NCBI GenBank assembly: GCA_035295125.1
Contig: DATGJP010000043.1
Coordinates: 62,001-126,000, forward strand
Origin: JAICMB01 sp035295125
GTDB taxonomy: Bacteria; Acidobacteriota; Terriglobia; Bryobacterales; Bryobacteraceae
Direction: 5' to 3'
DNA: 64,000 nt
In this document: in pieces, positions 42,854 to 52,660 of the stretch
Position numbering within the stretch: the stretch's first letter is position 1
How the letters are laid out: each line of letters starts with the position of its first letter
Position numbers and translations under genes: made by a program
Notes under the pieces: model-generated
Database searches by the model: none
What the model was told of the DNA's origin: nothing
Seen by the model: the letters and a program-made list of their open reading frames with translations, nothing else

Positions 42854-43852
42854 TCACTTGGACTTGGCGCAGGTGCACACCACTGCCTTCCGGGAGTCCT
42901 GAAGTACCGCGTTGGCGGCCGAGTTTTCCGCCGACAGCCGGGTACTGAAGGCCTTCGTAAAGCCCACTGTCGTCACCAAAAAACGAAGGTGGGTATTCGT
43001 CCCGTAATACGAATGGCCGACGGAGACAAAGAAATTTGTGGACCTGTTGAGCTGATATCCGATCGAAACACCGGCATCGACCAGGGTGACCTTGGCTATG
43101 CGGTCGTGATTCAGGTATTGATCGACGGTGAGATTGTTGGGAAACAGGTTGTAGTCGGACAAGATACCGTTGTGCGAATAAATGATTACAGTCGATCCTT
43201 CGAATGAGATATGTCGATTGAGCAGATACCCCAGTTGTAACTCGCCGTAGCTTCGTTTTGGCGCGACACCCGCCGCTATCTCCGGACTCATTCCGAAGGC
43301 ATATTGCGCCTGCACGAATGCCCTCGGCAGGATCGGATCCAGCCGCCGTCCGACGTTTACACCCACCCGATACTCTTTTTCGTCGAGCCCGATCGAGGCG
43401 TGCCCGAAACTTGGATATTGGTGGCTGGGGACTGTGACCTGGAACAACGGCGCGATTTTCAGCGCACGCCGCTTAGTCACGGCGTAGCGCACATTCAGCG
43501 TGAAGTCCTGGAATCCGCCATGAAAGTCGCCATTGTCCACCGCCACGGCGGTGCTCGGGTCGCCCCGGACAAGAAGGTGCGGCGAGCCTCCCACGTACTG
43601 AGCGGCAATAAAGGGAAGCCCGACACTTACCGCAAGCCTGTCGGTGAAGGAAAAGTCAGTATTCACCAATACGGCGTCGGAGAAGATATGGCCCTTATCC
43701 TTGGTTCGGCCATCATCGAACGAGTGAAGCCGGTCGATGCCGTACTGATACAACACGGAGACGGTTCCGTCGCCTTGCGCTGAGAGCCAGGCTTGCGCCA
43801 GGGACGAAACCGGGAAGCACGACACTAGCAACAGGAGTATCGCGCAGCGCAT
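42854..43852 (-). CDS. outer-membrane beta-barrel-like protein
   Basis: 332 residues with a signal peptide (MRCAILLLLVSCFPVSSLAQ). Repeated amphipathic strands of the type DRLAVSVGLPFIAAQYVGG, AFVQAQYAFGMSPEIAAG and YGELQLGYLLNRHISFEGS suggest a transporter-type barrel in the outer membrane. The C-terminal Cys pair (VCTCAK) is odd for a barrel end. It lies 24 nt downstream of the frameshifted exported protein, so one transcript is likely. No specific family recognised. Confidence 0.72.
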   Translation of the reverse strand: MRCAILLLLVSCFPVSSLAQAWLSAQGDGTVSVLYQYGIDRLHSFDDGRTKDKGHIFSDAVLVNTDFSFTDRLAVSVGLPFIAAQYVGGSPHLLVRGDPSTAVAVDNGDFHGGFQDFTLNVRYAVTKRRALKIAPLFQVTVPSHQYPSFGHASIGLDEKEYRVGVNVGRRLDPILPRAFVQAQYAFGMSPEIAAGVAPKRSYGELQLGYLLNRHISFEGSTVIIYSHNGILSDYNLFPNNLTVDQYLNHDRIAKVTLVDAGVSIGYQLNRSTNFFVSVGHSYYGTNTHLRFLVTTVGFTKAFSTRLSAENSAANAVLQDSRKAVVCTCAKSK

Positions 43853-43876
43853 GATGGTTTTGTGTCGGAACGGCCG

Positions 43877-44373
43877 CTACCGTTTCGCCTCTTTAAGCTT
43901 CAACTCCATGGCGCGGTCGACGGCATCCAGGTAATTCTCGATATTTCCTGGCGCTTTCATAAGACAGTGGTATTTCTTCTGGGCGGCAAACTGTTCCTGT
44001 TTGGAGGCCTCGAAAGCCACGGGCAACAGGACTGGTTTGGAAGCCGCGGATGAAACTTTCTGGCTGAGCCCATTCGCGTCGGCGACATCGGCGACAACCA
44101 AGTCGAATTTGCCGTTCTTCAATGCGCTGTCGAGTGCCTGCGTATCCTCCACAACCTCAAACCGGAGGCCGCTTTTCGGAAAGCCGGTTGGGATTCGAAG
44201 CTCCGAATCAGTGGGGCACTCGCCGAGCGTCCGGGATAGGCCAGGATGGCGGCCGGATACAGCGGTTTGATTTGCGACGCCCGCGACCCCATGACCAGCA
44301 TGAGCTTATCGCCGCACGCCCAAGCCAACGTTCCGACCAGAAGAATGCCGGGAAGAACCCCCCATGTGCGCAT
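43877..44373 (-). pseudogene. exported receiver-like protein, one frameshift
   Basis: The first frame (start 44373) encodes a signal peptide and LAWACGDKLMLVMGSRASQ...PAFRK; the second (to 43877) encodes FEVVEDTQALDSALKNGKFDLVVADVADANGL...KPVLLPVAF...MKAPGNIENYLDAVDRAM. The second half looks like a pseudo-receiver fold (strand-Asp-Asp pattern). The two join as one protein of about 165 residues if one base is shifted near 44165-44185, close to an AAAA run. It could be a dead gene, a sequencing error or a programmed shift. It lies just upstream of the outer-membrane barrel gene. Confidence 0.65.
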
Positions 44374-44745
44374 TTTGTCCTTCGTAACAATCTACAGGTA
44401 AGCGAAAGACATCGTCAAGGATTAACTTTGTCCCGGCGGCGACAGCGTGCATAGGACTGTGGAGCGCGCCCGAGCGACACCGCACCGCAAAATGGCGCAC
44501 AACGTGAGTATTCTCACCCGTGGCTTCGCCACGGTACGCCTTCGGCAGCGACAAGCGTGGGTTGGACCTCAGGTAATACGCTCACCTGCGGAATGCCAAG
44601 CTCAGGGCACTTAGTACTCCTCTCCAATATTCATCGCATTTTCGTGAGTATGGCTAGTCACTTGCTCTGAATGTAACCGTTGCGTCCCCTAATCGACGCA
44701 CGTTGAACCCAATCCGTTCAAATTTGAAAACCAAAGGAATCGGTG
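44374..44745. other. intergenic region without recognised gene
   Basis: 372 bp between the divergent genes. A perfect 7-bp hairpin CCGTGGC/GCCACGG with a TTC loop lies at 44518-44534. No open frame has coding character and no RNA family is recognised. Promoters of both neighbours must lie here but I see no clear consensus. Confidence 0.5.
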
Positions 44746-45768
44746 ATGGGGTTACGTGTCGCTCTTGTTCTACTTTTAAGCGTGCTTGGGGGCCCTACAG
44801 TGTTCGGTCAGTTCAATGATCAGGGCCTGAATTCAAACCTCTCCATCGGGAGACAAGATCTCCGTGGACAAATCGTAAGTGACTCCGGCGTGATCTTTTC
44901 CGATCTGTATGCGGAAATTTACGAGATCGGCGCCGCCGGGAGCCTGATCGACCGCTCGAGCGTTTCGGGAAACGGGGAGTTTACGCTCAGCGGCGTCCCT
45001 GCCGGTCCCTGCAATCTGCGCATTACGGATGGCTCTGGCGCCGTCCTCAGCGAACAACTCGTCGAGGTGGGTGCGTCGTTTGGACGTGTCCAGGTGCGTT
45101 TGGCCGGAGGCAAGGTACAACGCCCGATTTCGGGCTTCATTTCGTTAGCGGAATTGCAGCACAAGGTTCCGTCCAAGGCTGCGACGGAAGCACGGAAATA
45201 CGACAAAGCCATTCTTAAGAAGAACCTGCCGGAAGCCATCGTGCATCTTGAGAAGGCGCTCGAAATCGATCCTGAGTACCTATTCGCGCGGCGGAACCTG
45301 GCGCTTTGCTACCTCAGAACCGGCGAGGACGACAAAGCCATCGCGGAGTTCCAGAAGATTCTGAAAGCCGATCCGCGATCCGTCACGACCTACGCCGGAA
45401 TGAGCTCAGCCTATGTTGCTTTGCAGCGGTATCCCGATGCCGAGAATGCGGCGCGGCGGACGTTGGACATTGATGGATCGAACGAGTTGGGGCATTATTT
45501 CCTGGGTGTGAGTCTGATGGCGCAGCAAAAAGGCGCTGATGAAGCCATTGCGCATCTGATGAAGTCCGTTAAGCGGTTTCCACGGGCACACCTGGCTCTG
45601 GCGGGACTATTCCTTCGTAAAGGGCACAAAGACGAGGCCAAGACCGAACTGCAGCAGTATCTGGATTCGGGCGACTCGGGCGCGCGTGCTCAAGCACAAC
45701 AGTTGCTGGCCGAGATCGGCGAGACGGGGACGGGCGCTGCTCCCGCCGCCTCATTCGACACGAAATAA
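44746..45768 (+). CDS. exported carboxypeptidase-regulatory-like plus TPR protein
   Basis: About 340 residues with a signal peptide (RVALVLLLSVLGGPTVFGQ). Residues 40-125 form a CarboxypepD_reg-like beta sandwich (LRGQIVSDSGVIFSDLYAEIYE...GEFTLSGVPAGPCNLRI). Residues about 155-325 hold four or more TPR units (AIVHLEKALEIDPEYLFARRNLA and similar). Predicted scaffold in the periplasm or on the surface, for protein-protein contacts. Neighbours do not fix its role. Confidence 0.82.
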   Translation: MGLRVALVLLLSVLGGPTVFGQFNDQGLNSNLSIGRQDLRGQIVSDSGVIFSDLYAEIYEIGAAGSLIDRSSVSGNGEFTLSGVPAGPCNLRITDGSGAVLSEQLVEVGASFGRVQVRLAGGKVQRPISGFISLAELQHKVPSKAATEARKYDKAILKKNLPEAIVHLEKALEIDPEYLFARRNLALCYLRTGEDDKAIAEFQKILKADPRSVTTYAGMSSAYVALQRYPDAENAARRTLDIDGSNELGHYFLGVSLMAQQKGADEAIAHLMKSVKRFPRAHLALAGLFLRKGHKDEAKTELQQYLDSGDSGARAQAQQLLAEIGETGTGAAPAASFDTK

Positions 45769-45809
45769 AGCAGGTTTACAGTTATACTGGTGGATGGAGT
45801 CCCATAGCC

Positions 45810-46790
45810 TTGTCCATCCGGAAGTTCCTGCGCTTTTGCGCACACGCACAGTTACTGCCTGTACTCGAAAGCGGTGAAGAGACACTAGTTGGCGGTCAAG
45901 CCGTAATGGAGGGCGTGATGATGCGCGCTCCCCACAGCTATTGTGTCGCCGTGCGTAAAGAAAACGGCGAAATCGTGACGGAGACGGCTCCGTTGGCCAA
46001 GGTTTCCGATAAATACCCCGCCTTCAAATATCCCTTTCTGCGGGGCCTCGGCACCCTGGGACAAGCCATGACGCTGGGGTTCAAAGCGCTGCAGTTCTCT
46101 TTCAACGCCGCCTTTGATGATGGGAAGGCTCCCGAGGGCAAACCCAAGGAAATCCCGCAGTGGGCGATGATCCTCAACCTGGCGATTTCCCTTTTGGGAT
46201 TCCTTTTTCTGTACAAGTTCGCCCCTTTGTATCTCGCCACAAAGCTTGGCTCGGTCGTTCCCGCATTGCACAGCCGGATCGCCGTTAACTTTGCCGACGG
46301 GTTCATCCGCCTGGGGTTGTTCCTGCTGGTCATGTTCCTGATTTCACGCATGAAGGACATTCACCGCGTATTTCAGTATCACGGGGCGGAGCACAAGGTG
46401 GTGTTCAATTTCGAATCGGGGCAGCCGGTGAACGTTCAGAATGCCCAGCAGTTCGTCACGTGGCACCCCCGCTGCGGCACCAGCTTTCTGATTGTCGTCA
46501 TGCTCGTTTCGCTATGCCTGTACCCGCTCCTGCCGTTCGACAGTTTTGCCGCCAAGCTCGCCGCTCGGGTGGTTCTGCTGCCGGTCATTGTAGGAGTGAG
46601 CTACGAAGTGATCCGGTATGCCGCGAAGCACCGCAAGGGGATGCTGGCTATGATCACGACTCCCGGATTGTGGCTGCAGCGCATCACGACTCAACCTCCC
46701 ACCGATGAGCAGGCCGCAGTGGCAATTCAAGCATTAGAGGGCGCCATGGCCCTTGAAGAGTCCCAGGGCGGCGAACTCGTGATCGCCTAA
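45810..46790 (+). CDS. DUF1385 family membrane protein
   Basis: 326 residues. The family hallmark GGQAVMEGVMMRAP is at residues 28-41, with several membrane helices later, and the HRVFQYHGAEHKVVFNFE and HPRCGTSF motifs, rich in His and Cys, suggest a bound metal. DUF1385 genes often sit before prfA, as here (21 nt). Function unknown. A TTG at 45810 begins the open frame; the start could also be internal. Confidence 0.88.
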   Translation: MSIRKFLRFCAHAQLLPVLESGEETLVGGQAVMEGVMMRAPHSYCVAVRKENGEIVTETAPLAKVSDKYPAFKYPFLRGLGTLGQAMTLGFKALQFSFNAAFDDGKAPEGKPKEIPQWAMILNLAISLLGFLFLYKFAPLYLATKLGSVVPALHSRIAVNFADGFIRLGLFLLVMFLISRMKDIHRVFQYHGAEHKVVFNFESGQPVNVQNAQQFVTWHPRCGTSFLIVVMLVSLCLYPLLPFDSFAAKLAARVVLLPVIVGVSYEVIRYAAKHRKGMLAMITTPGLWLQRITTQPPTDEQAAVAIQALEGAMALEESQGGELVIA

Positions 46791-46811
46791 CGGGCGAAAC
46801 GGATTCCTGCC

Positions 46812-47894
46812 ATGCAATATTCACAACGACTAGAAGAGATTGAAGCGCGTTTCGAGGGCCTGACGCACCAGATGGCCGATCCGGCGGTCATCAACGACTC
46901 GGAGAACTACCGCAAGGTCACCAAGCAGCACAGCGATCTCTCGGAAGTGGTGGCGAAATACCGCGAGTACAAGCAAACCCGCCAGAACTACGAACAGGGC
47001 CGTGCGATGCTGGAGGATTCCGACCCCGATCTTCGCGAAATGGCCCGCGAAGAGGTGGAGCGCCTCGAGCCGGAGCTCGTCAAAATCGAGGAAGAGCTGA
47101 AAGTCCTGCTGCTGCCCAAGGATCCGAACGACGACAAGAACGTTGTGCTGGAAATCCATGCGGGCACCGGCGGGGATGAAGCGACGCTCTTCGCGGCCGA
47201 AGTTTTCCGCATGTACAGCCGTTATGCGGAAACCAAGCGATGGCGGGTCGAGGTCACGTCGGTGAGCGAGTCGCCGGTGGGCGGAATCAAGGAAGTCACG
47301 GCGCTGGTGATCGGAAATAAGGCGTATAGCCACCTGAAGTATGAGGGAGGCGTACACCGTGTTCAGCGGGTTCCGGAGACCGAACAGCAGGGGCGGGTGC
47401 ATACGTCGGCGATTCGAGTGGCGATATTGCCCGAAGCGGACGAGGTTGAGGTCAAGCTCGATCCTAAGGATATCCGCATCGACACGTTTTGCTCGTCGGG
47501 TCCGGGCGGCCAATCGGTCAACACGACCTACTCGGCGGTGCGCATCACGCATCTTCCGACCGGGCTGGTGGTGTCCTGCCAGGACGAGAAATCGCAGATC
47601 AAGAATCGCGCCAAGGCCGAGCGTGTCCTGCGTTCGCGGCTCTACGAAATTGAGCTGGAAAAGCAGCAGGAGGCGATCGGGGCGGAACGTCGCAGCATGG
47701 TGGGCACTGGCGACCGCAGCGAAAAGATCCGCACTTATAATTTCCCTCAGAATCGTGTGACCGACCATCGCATCGGCCTCACACTGCACCAGCTCGACCG
47801 CGTGATGGAAGGCGATCTCGAGCCGATTATCGACGCGTTGACCACCTACTATCAGACCGAGAAGCTGAAGCAACAGCCGCCCGAAGCCGCGTGA
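46812..47894 (+). CDS. prfA: peptide chain release factor 1
   Basis: 360 residues. The GGQ catalytic tripeptide is at 232-234 (SSGPGGQSVNTTYS) and the stop-codon recognition motif PxT at 188-190 (PET), the RF1 form that reads UAA and UAG. Length and collinearity are normal. Its stop overlaps the prmC start (GTGA), coupling the factor to the methylase that modifies its GGQ glutamine. Confidence 0.98.
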   Translation: MQYSQRLEEIEARFEGLTHQMADPAVINDSENYRKVTKQHSDLSEVVAKYREYKQTRQNYEQGRAMLEDSDPDLREMAREEVERLEPELVKIEEELKVLLLPKDPNDDKNVVLEIHAGTGGDEATLFAAEVFRMYSRYAETKRWRVEVTSVSESPVGGIKEVTALVIGNKAYSHLKYEGGVHRVQRVPETEQQGRVHTSAIRVAILPEADEVEVKLDPKDIRIDTFCSSGPGGQSVNTTYSAVRITHLPTGLVVSCQDEKSQIKNRAKAERVLRSRLYEIELEKQQEAIGAERRSMVGTGDRSEKIRTYNFPQNRVTDHRIGLTLHQLDRVMEGDLEPIIDALTTYYQTEKLKQQPPEAA

Positions 47895-48718
47895 CCCTCC
47901 ATACCGCGCTTCTTCAAGGGACCAGGATCCTTGAGGAAGGCGGTATCGCCGCTCCCCGCCTGACCGCCGAGGTCCTGCTGAGTTTCGCTTTACGGCGCGA
48001 GCGGATTTATCTCTACGCACATCCCGAAGAGGAACTCAGTGAGGTCGGGTGGATTCACTACGGCCGCTATCTGCATCAGCGGCTTAAGGGTATGCCGACG
48101 CAGTACATTACCCGGCGGCAGGAGTTTTATGGGCGTGAATTCGCGGTAAGTCCGGCGGTGCTGATTCCACGTCCTGAGACCGAGCATTTGGTGGAGGCGG
48201 CGATCGAGCGGGTCGGGCCGGGCGACATCGTTCTGGACGTCGGCACCGGGTCGGGCGCGATCGCGATTACGCTGGCCTTGGAGACGCGCGGACAGGTTTT
48301 CGCAGTGGATATTTCGAGGGACGCGCTCGCGGTGGGGCGGGGCAATGCCGGGCGGCTGAACGCCGCGGTAGGGTTCCTGGCCGCCGATCTTTGCGCTCCC
48401 ATCGCCGGCCGCAGCGTCGACGTGCTGGTCTCTAACCCGCCGTATGTTCCGCGTGGCGATGAGTCGGTGCTGCAGCGTGAGGTGCGCGATTACGAGCCGC
48501 ATGTCGCTTTGTTTGCCGGTGCGACGGGGACCGAGATGTATGAGCGGCTCGTTGTGGACGCGGCGAGGGTGCTCAAGCCCGGGGGATGGCTCATGGTCGA
48601 GCTTGGATACAATTCGCTGCAGGCGGTGAGGGATATGTTGGGCGGCTCCTGGCGGGATGTTGAGGTTCGTTCGGACCTTGCAGGTTTGCCTCGTGTGCTC
48701 GTGGCGCGATTGATTTAG
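47891..48718 (+). CDS. prmC: release factor glutamine N5-methyltransferase
   Basis: 275 residues from a GTG. SAM motif I DVGTGSGAIAI (116-126), the methyl-acceptor motif NPPY (182-185) and the N-terminal helical release-factor-binding domain match PrmC/HemK. It methylates the Gln of the GGQ motif in RF1 and RF2. It overlaps the prfA stop by 4 nt. Confidence 0.97.
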   Translation: MTLHTALLQGTRILEEGGIAAPRLTAEVLLSFALRRERIYLYAHPEEELSEVGWIHYGRYLHQRLKGMPTQYITRRQEFYGREFAVSPAVLIPRPETEHLVEAAIERVGPGDIVLDVGTGSGAIAITLALETRGQVFAVDISRDALAVGRGNAGRLNAAVGFLAADLCAPIAGRSVDVLVSNPPYVPRGDESVLQREVRDYEPHVALFAGATGTEMYERLVVDAARVLKPGGWLMVELGYNSLQAVRDMLGGSWRDVEVRSDLAGLPRVLVARLI

Positions 48719-48755
48719 GTGGGGCGGCGAAACCGCCTGCCCCACCAGTCTGTCG

Positions 48756-48815
48756 CGCCTGTGCATCCTTCCGCAATGTCAGAATAATCGCGAGGCGCGA
48801 AGAATCTGAAGGCTG
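48756..48815 (+). repeat. intergenic repeat, copy I
   Basis: This 60-bp unit (from CGCCTGTGCATCC to the GAGGCGCGAAGAATCTGA end) matches 56221-56279 with about three differences. Immediately upstream, 48725-48741 holds a GGCGAAACCGCC core of the hairpin family. The remaining part of 48719-48939 has partial inverted echoes and no gene. Confidence 0.75.
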
Positions 48816-48939
48816 GAAAAGGTGGGACAGTCGTTTTCGCCTGAACGCGTGCTCCACCCTCCGACATTCTTCAAATCTTCGCGGCGCGTAAGGAGTCAGA
48901 GGCTGTGTTAATACCTGTATCCTGGTACCGAGAACGCAA

Positions 48940-50175
48940 ATGCGCACGTACTTCCACGTCGACATGGATGCGTTCTTCGTGTCGGTCGAGGAACTGTATG
49001 ACCCCTCGCTGAAGGGCAAGCCGGTGGTGGTTGGAGGCCAGCGAGATCAGCGCGGTGTCGTGTCGGCTGCGTCCTACGCGGCGCGGAAATTCGGGGTGCA
49101 CTCGGCTATGCCGCTGCGCACCGCGGCCCGGCTCTGCCCGCATGCGGTCTTTGTCGACGGTCATCCCGAGCGCTACCGCGATTATTCGCGGAAGGTGTAC
49201 CAGGTGCTGAAAGGCTTCTCGCCGCTGGTCAACATGGCTTCGATCGACGAAGCCTACATCGACATCACAGGCACAGAGAGGCTGCACGGTCCGCCGTTGC
49301 GTGCCGCGAACACGCTTCACGAGCGGATCAGGCGGGAAACTTCGCTGAACAATTCCATCGGTGTGGCGACGTCGCGGCTGGTGGCCAAGATTTCGTCCGA
49401 CCAGGCAAAGCCGAACGGCGTCCTGTGGGTGATTCCGGGCGAGGAGGCGCGTTTTCTGGCCCCTCTCGAGGTCCGCAAGATTCCGGGCGTCGGGAAGGCT
49501 ACGGAGAAAGCGCTGCACGACTGCGGCATCCGGCGGGTGGGCGACCTCGCCGCGCTCGACGAAGATTTCCTGGCGTCCCGCTTCGGGCAGTGGGGCCTCG
49601 CGTTGGCCGGAAAGTCTCGCGGGCTGGACGCCGGGGCGTGGTTCAGCCATGATGTCGGCGAACATACGGTGGCAAAATCGATCAGTCACGAACACACCTT
49701 CAACCAGGACACAGCCGACGCCGCACAGCTCGAGGCGATGCTGGCGCGGCTCTCCGAGATGGTCGGGCGTCGGTTGCGGGAGCACTCGCTGTACGCCCGG
49801 ACCGTCCAACTAAAGCTGCGCTATTCCGATTTTTCAACGATTACGCGCGCGCACTCCATCGACCACGGCACCCAGCTCGACACGGAAATTTTCGAGCAGG
49901 CCCGTGCGCTGTTTCGGGCGAACTGGCGGCCGGGTTTGGCGATTCGTTTGCTAGGTGTCCAGGCATCCGGTCTAAAAGATGACGAGGGACAGCTCAACCT
50001 GATGGCCGAGGACAAGACGAAACGCTGGCGAAAGGCGCTGACCGCGGTCGACCAGCTTCGGGACAAATTCGGAGAAAGCAGTGTCTCGCTGGCGGCGGCT
50101 CTGGGCGGACGGTTTCGCGAGCGCGTTCACGAGAACCCGGCGGGCCTGCCGGGCAAGGCGCCGAAAGACGAATAG
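48940..50175 (+). CDS. dinB: DNA polymerase IV
   Basis: 411 residues of a Y-family polymerase: HVDMDAFF (metal Asp8), SIDEAY (Asp103 and Glu104, same numbering as E. coli), two helix-hairpin-helix contacts (KIPGVGKATEKAL) and the little-finger domain. A QLNLM motif near the C-terminus is a plausible beta-clamp site. Lesion-bypass, error-prone synthesis. No LexA box recognised upstream. Confidence 0.96.
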   Translation: MRTYFHVDMDAFFVSVEELYDPSLKGKPVVVGGQRDQRGVVSAASYAARKFGVHSAMPLRTAARLCPHAVFVDGHPERYRDYSRKVYQVLKGFSPLVNMASIDEAYIDITGTERLHGPPLRAANTLHERIRRETSLNNSIGVATSRLVAKISSDQAKPNGVLWVIPGEEARFLAPLEVRKIPGVGKATEKALHDCGIRRVGDLAALDEDFLASRFGQWGLALAGKSRGLDAGAWFSHDVGEHTVAKSISHEHTFNQDTADAAQLEAMLARLSEMVGRRLREHSLYARTVQLKLRYSDFSTITRAHSIDHGTQLDTEIFEQARALFRANWRPGLAIRLLGVQASGLKDDEGQLNLMAEDKTKRWRKALTAVDQLRDKFGESSVSLAAALGGRFRERVHENPAGLPGKAPKDE

Positions 50176-50236
50176 CGTCTTTTTTTCGCGACCTAATCGG
50201 ATCTGAGTCGTTACAGAATCAGGGGGTTGGTGCCCT

Positions 50237-52660
50237 ATGCTTCGGGACATTCGCTTTGCCTTCAGGACTCTGGCCTCGCGGCCGCTGTTCACGCTGGTGG
50301 CCTCTTTGTCGTTGGCGCTAGGGATCGGGGCCAACTCGGCGATTTTCGGATTGATCGACGGTTTGTGGTTCCGGCCGCTGGCGGTACCTCATTCGGGTGA
50401 GATTGTCAGGGTATTCTCGGTTACCGATCAGGATCCGGAAGCGATGTTGTCGTATCCCGAGTACCTCGACATCCAACGCCAGGCGACATCGTTGAAGGAC
50501 GTGGTGGCCATCGGGGGACGCGGAGGGCTGTTGATGGAAGGCGACAGCCATCCATTGTTTCTTCTAAACCTGGTGTCGTCCAATTTCTTCACATCGCTGG
50601 GCGTGCAAGCGGAGTTAGGCCGCGTTTTCACGCCGCATGATGAGGTGGAGTCGCCCGGGGCACTCGTCACGGTGCTCGGAAACAGCTTCTGGCATCGCCG
50701 CTTCGGAGGCGATCCGAATATTATCGGCCGTCAAATTCGAATTCAGAGGATGAGAGAGCTTTCTGTCACGGTCGTCGGCGTGTTACCAGCCAGCTTCCGG
50801 GAGATCGATAACGGCAGCGATCGGGATATGTGGTTTCCGCGGCAGACCTGGGCGCAACTGGGTGACGTGACGGAGCTGGAACGAAGGAGTGGGCGGTGGT
50901 TCCACGTGCTTGGCCGTCTTGCGCCGGGCTCGAACGTAAAGACCGCGAATGCGCAGATAGAGGCGCTGGCGCATCACATGGCGGAGGCGTATCCGGACAC
51001 GAATCGCGGGAGGCGGGCCAGTGTTGTCGGCGACTTGAGTTATCGCATCGAGCAGGCGGGCGGCGTGGGCGAGGGGCTGCTCGCGATTGTGCTGCTGGTG
51101 GTCGCGATTTGTTCGGTGAACGTCGCGAATCTTCTTCTTTCGAGGGCGGGAATTCGCGGGCGCGAGATGGCGGTCCGGCTGGCGCTGGGCGCCGCGCGCG
51201 GACGCCTGATCCGGATGTTGATGATTGAGAACTTCCTGCTAGGCGCAGCGGGTCTGATCCTCGGCCTGGCAATGGGTTTTTGGCTGATATCGACCCTGCC
51301 CGCGCTGATGGTGCAGCCGCCAGGCATGTTCGTCGCGATTGATTTTCAGTTCGATTCGCGGGTTCTGGTATTCAGCATCCTGGTGTCCCTGGCCACGGTC
51401 CTGTTTTTTGGATTGGCCCCAGCCTGCCGAGGATCGCGGCCCGATCTCGTCCCGGCGCTGAAGGGTGAGGCCGCGTTCGGCCTGTCGCACGGGCGCTGGT
51501 GGCCGCTGCGGAACTGGCTGGTGGTGATACAGGTCGCGGTGTCGTTAGTCATTGTGGCGTCGGCGGGCATCTTGGTGCGTAGCTTTGCCAACACGCGGGT
51601 CAGCGATCTCGGGTTTGGCAGAAAACCGCTGCTCAACGTGTTCCTCGCGGCGGACGGGGCGAAACCAGCGCTGTACCGGGACATCATCAGCCGCTTCGAG
51701 GGTATGCCGGGGGTCAAGAACGTTGCGGTTGCCGTGCGGGCGCCTCTCAGCCTGTCCGGCAGTGGAATGTCCCGCCTGGTCCGTTTTCCCGACCGGCCGG
51801 AGCTGGCGAACGCGCCGCCAATGGAGATCAAGTACAACTCGATCAGCGCGAATTTCCTCAGCACCATGGGCACCCCGATTCTCAAGGGCCGGGGATTCGA
51901 GACGCGCGACGAGAATCCCGGGACGAACGCAGTGTTGATTAATGAGACCATGGCGCGGCGGTTCTGGCCCTCCGAGGATGCGCTGAACAAGATCATCCTG
52001 CTGGGCGGGCGCGAGCCCAAAGCTTACCGGGTGGTGGGGATCGTGAAGAACGCGCCGATTAACGCTATCGGCGAGCCTCCCGAGCCGTACCTTTACCTCG
52101 ACTATTGGGCGAACTTCGAAGAAGAGATGACGTTCATGATCGAGACTCGCGAGGATCCAGCGTCGCTGGCGCAACCGGTGCGCCGTGCTCTCAAGTCGGT
52201 GGATTCGCGTATCGACCCGCTCAGTATCACGACGCAAAACGAACTGATCAACTTCTCGGCCTTTCGCTATCAGGTGACCGCCGAGGTGGTCGGCGCGTTA
52301 GGGATGCTCGGCTTGATTCTTACCGCGGTGGGTTTGTATGGCGTGGTTTCGTTTGGTGTGAGCCAGCGGACGCGGGAATTGGGAATTCGCATGGCCCTCG
52401 GGGCGGATCGTCGGGATGCGCTGGGGCTGGTTTTACGTGACGTTCTCCTGATGGGAGCCGCTGGACTGGGGGTTGGCTTGCCTCTTGCGCTCACCGCGAC
52501 CCGTCTGTTTTCGTCGCTCCTGTTCGGGATCAGGCCTTGGGACGTTCCGACGTTCTTGGCCGCGGCAGTGGTGCCGACGGCGGTGTTGTTGAGTGCCGGA
52601 TTCCTGCCGGCGCGGCGAGCCACCGGCATCGAACCGTCTTCTGCCCTGCGCGTCGTTTAA
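50237..52660 (+). CDS. MacB-like ABC permease (double FtsX)
   Basis: 807 residues from ATG 50237: DIRFAFRTLASRPLFTLVASLSLALGIGANSAIFGLID, two MacB_PCD periplasmic domains, FtsX blocks, ending GIEPSSALRVV. It lacks the N-terminal ADOP extension and the PadR neighbour that accompany the other two permeases here, so it is regulated differently. It follows dinB after 61 nt and precedes the Oar-like receptor gene. Confidence 0.93.
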   Translation: MLRDIRFAFRTLASRPLFTLVASLSLALGIGANSAIFGLIDGLWFRPLAVPHSGEIVRVFSVTDQDPEAMLSYPEYLDIQRQATSLKDVVAIGGRGGLLMEGDSHPLFLLNLVSSNFFTSLGVQAELGRVFTPHDEVESPGALVTVLGNSFWHRRFGGDPNIIGRQIRIQRMRELSVTVVGVLPASFREIDNGSDRDMWFPRQTWAQLGDVTELERRSGRWFHVLGRLAPGSNVKTANAQIEALAHHMAEAYPDTNRGRRASVVGDLSYRIEQAGGVGEGLLAIVLLVVAICSVNVANLLLSRAGIRGREMAVRLALGAARGRLIRMLMIENFLLGAAGLILGLAMGFWLISTLPALMVQPPGMFVAIDFQFDSRVLVFSILVSLATVLFFGLAPACRGSRPDLVPALKGEAAFGLSHGRWWPLRNWLVVIQVAVSLVIVASAGILVRSFANTRVSDLGFGRKPLLNVFLAADGAKPALYRDIISRFEGMPGVKNVAVAVRAPLSLSGSGMSRLVRFPDRPELANAPPMEIKYNSISANFLSTMGTPILKGRGFETRDENPGTNAVLINETMARRFWPSEDALNKIILLGGREPKAYRVVGIVKNAPINAIGEPPEPYLYLDYWANFEEEMTFMIETREDPASLAQPVRRALKSVDSRIDPLSITTQNELINFSAFRYQVTAEVVGALGMLGLILTAVGLYGVVSFGVSQRTRELGIRMALGADRRDALGLVLRDVLLMGAAGLGVGLPLALTATRLFSSLLFGIRPWDVPTFLAAAVVPTAVLLSAGFLPARRATGIEPSSALRVV

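Noticed and set aside
46830..48020. 396-codon open frame antisense to prfA and prmC
   Set aside because: Opposite strand of universal housekeeping genes; composition artefact.
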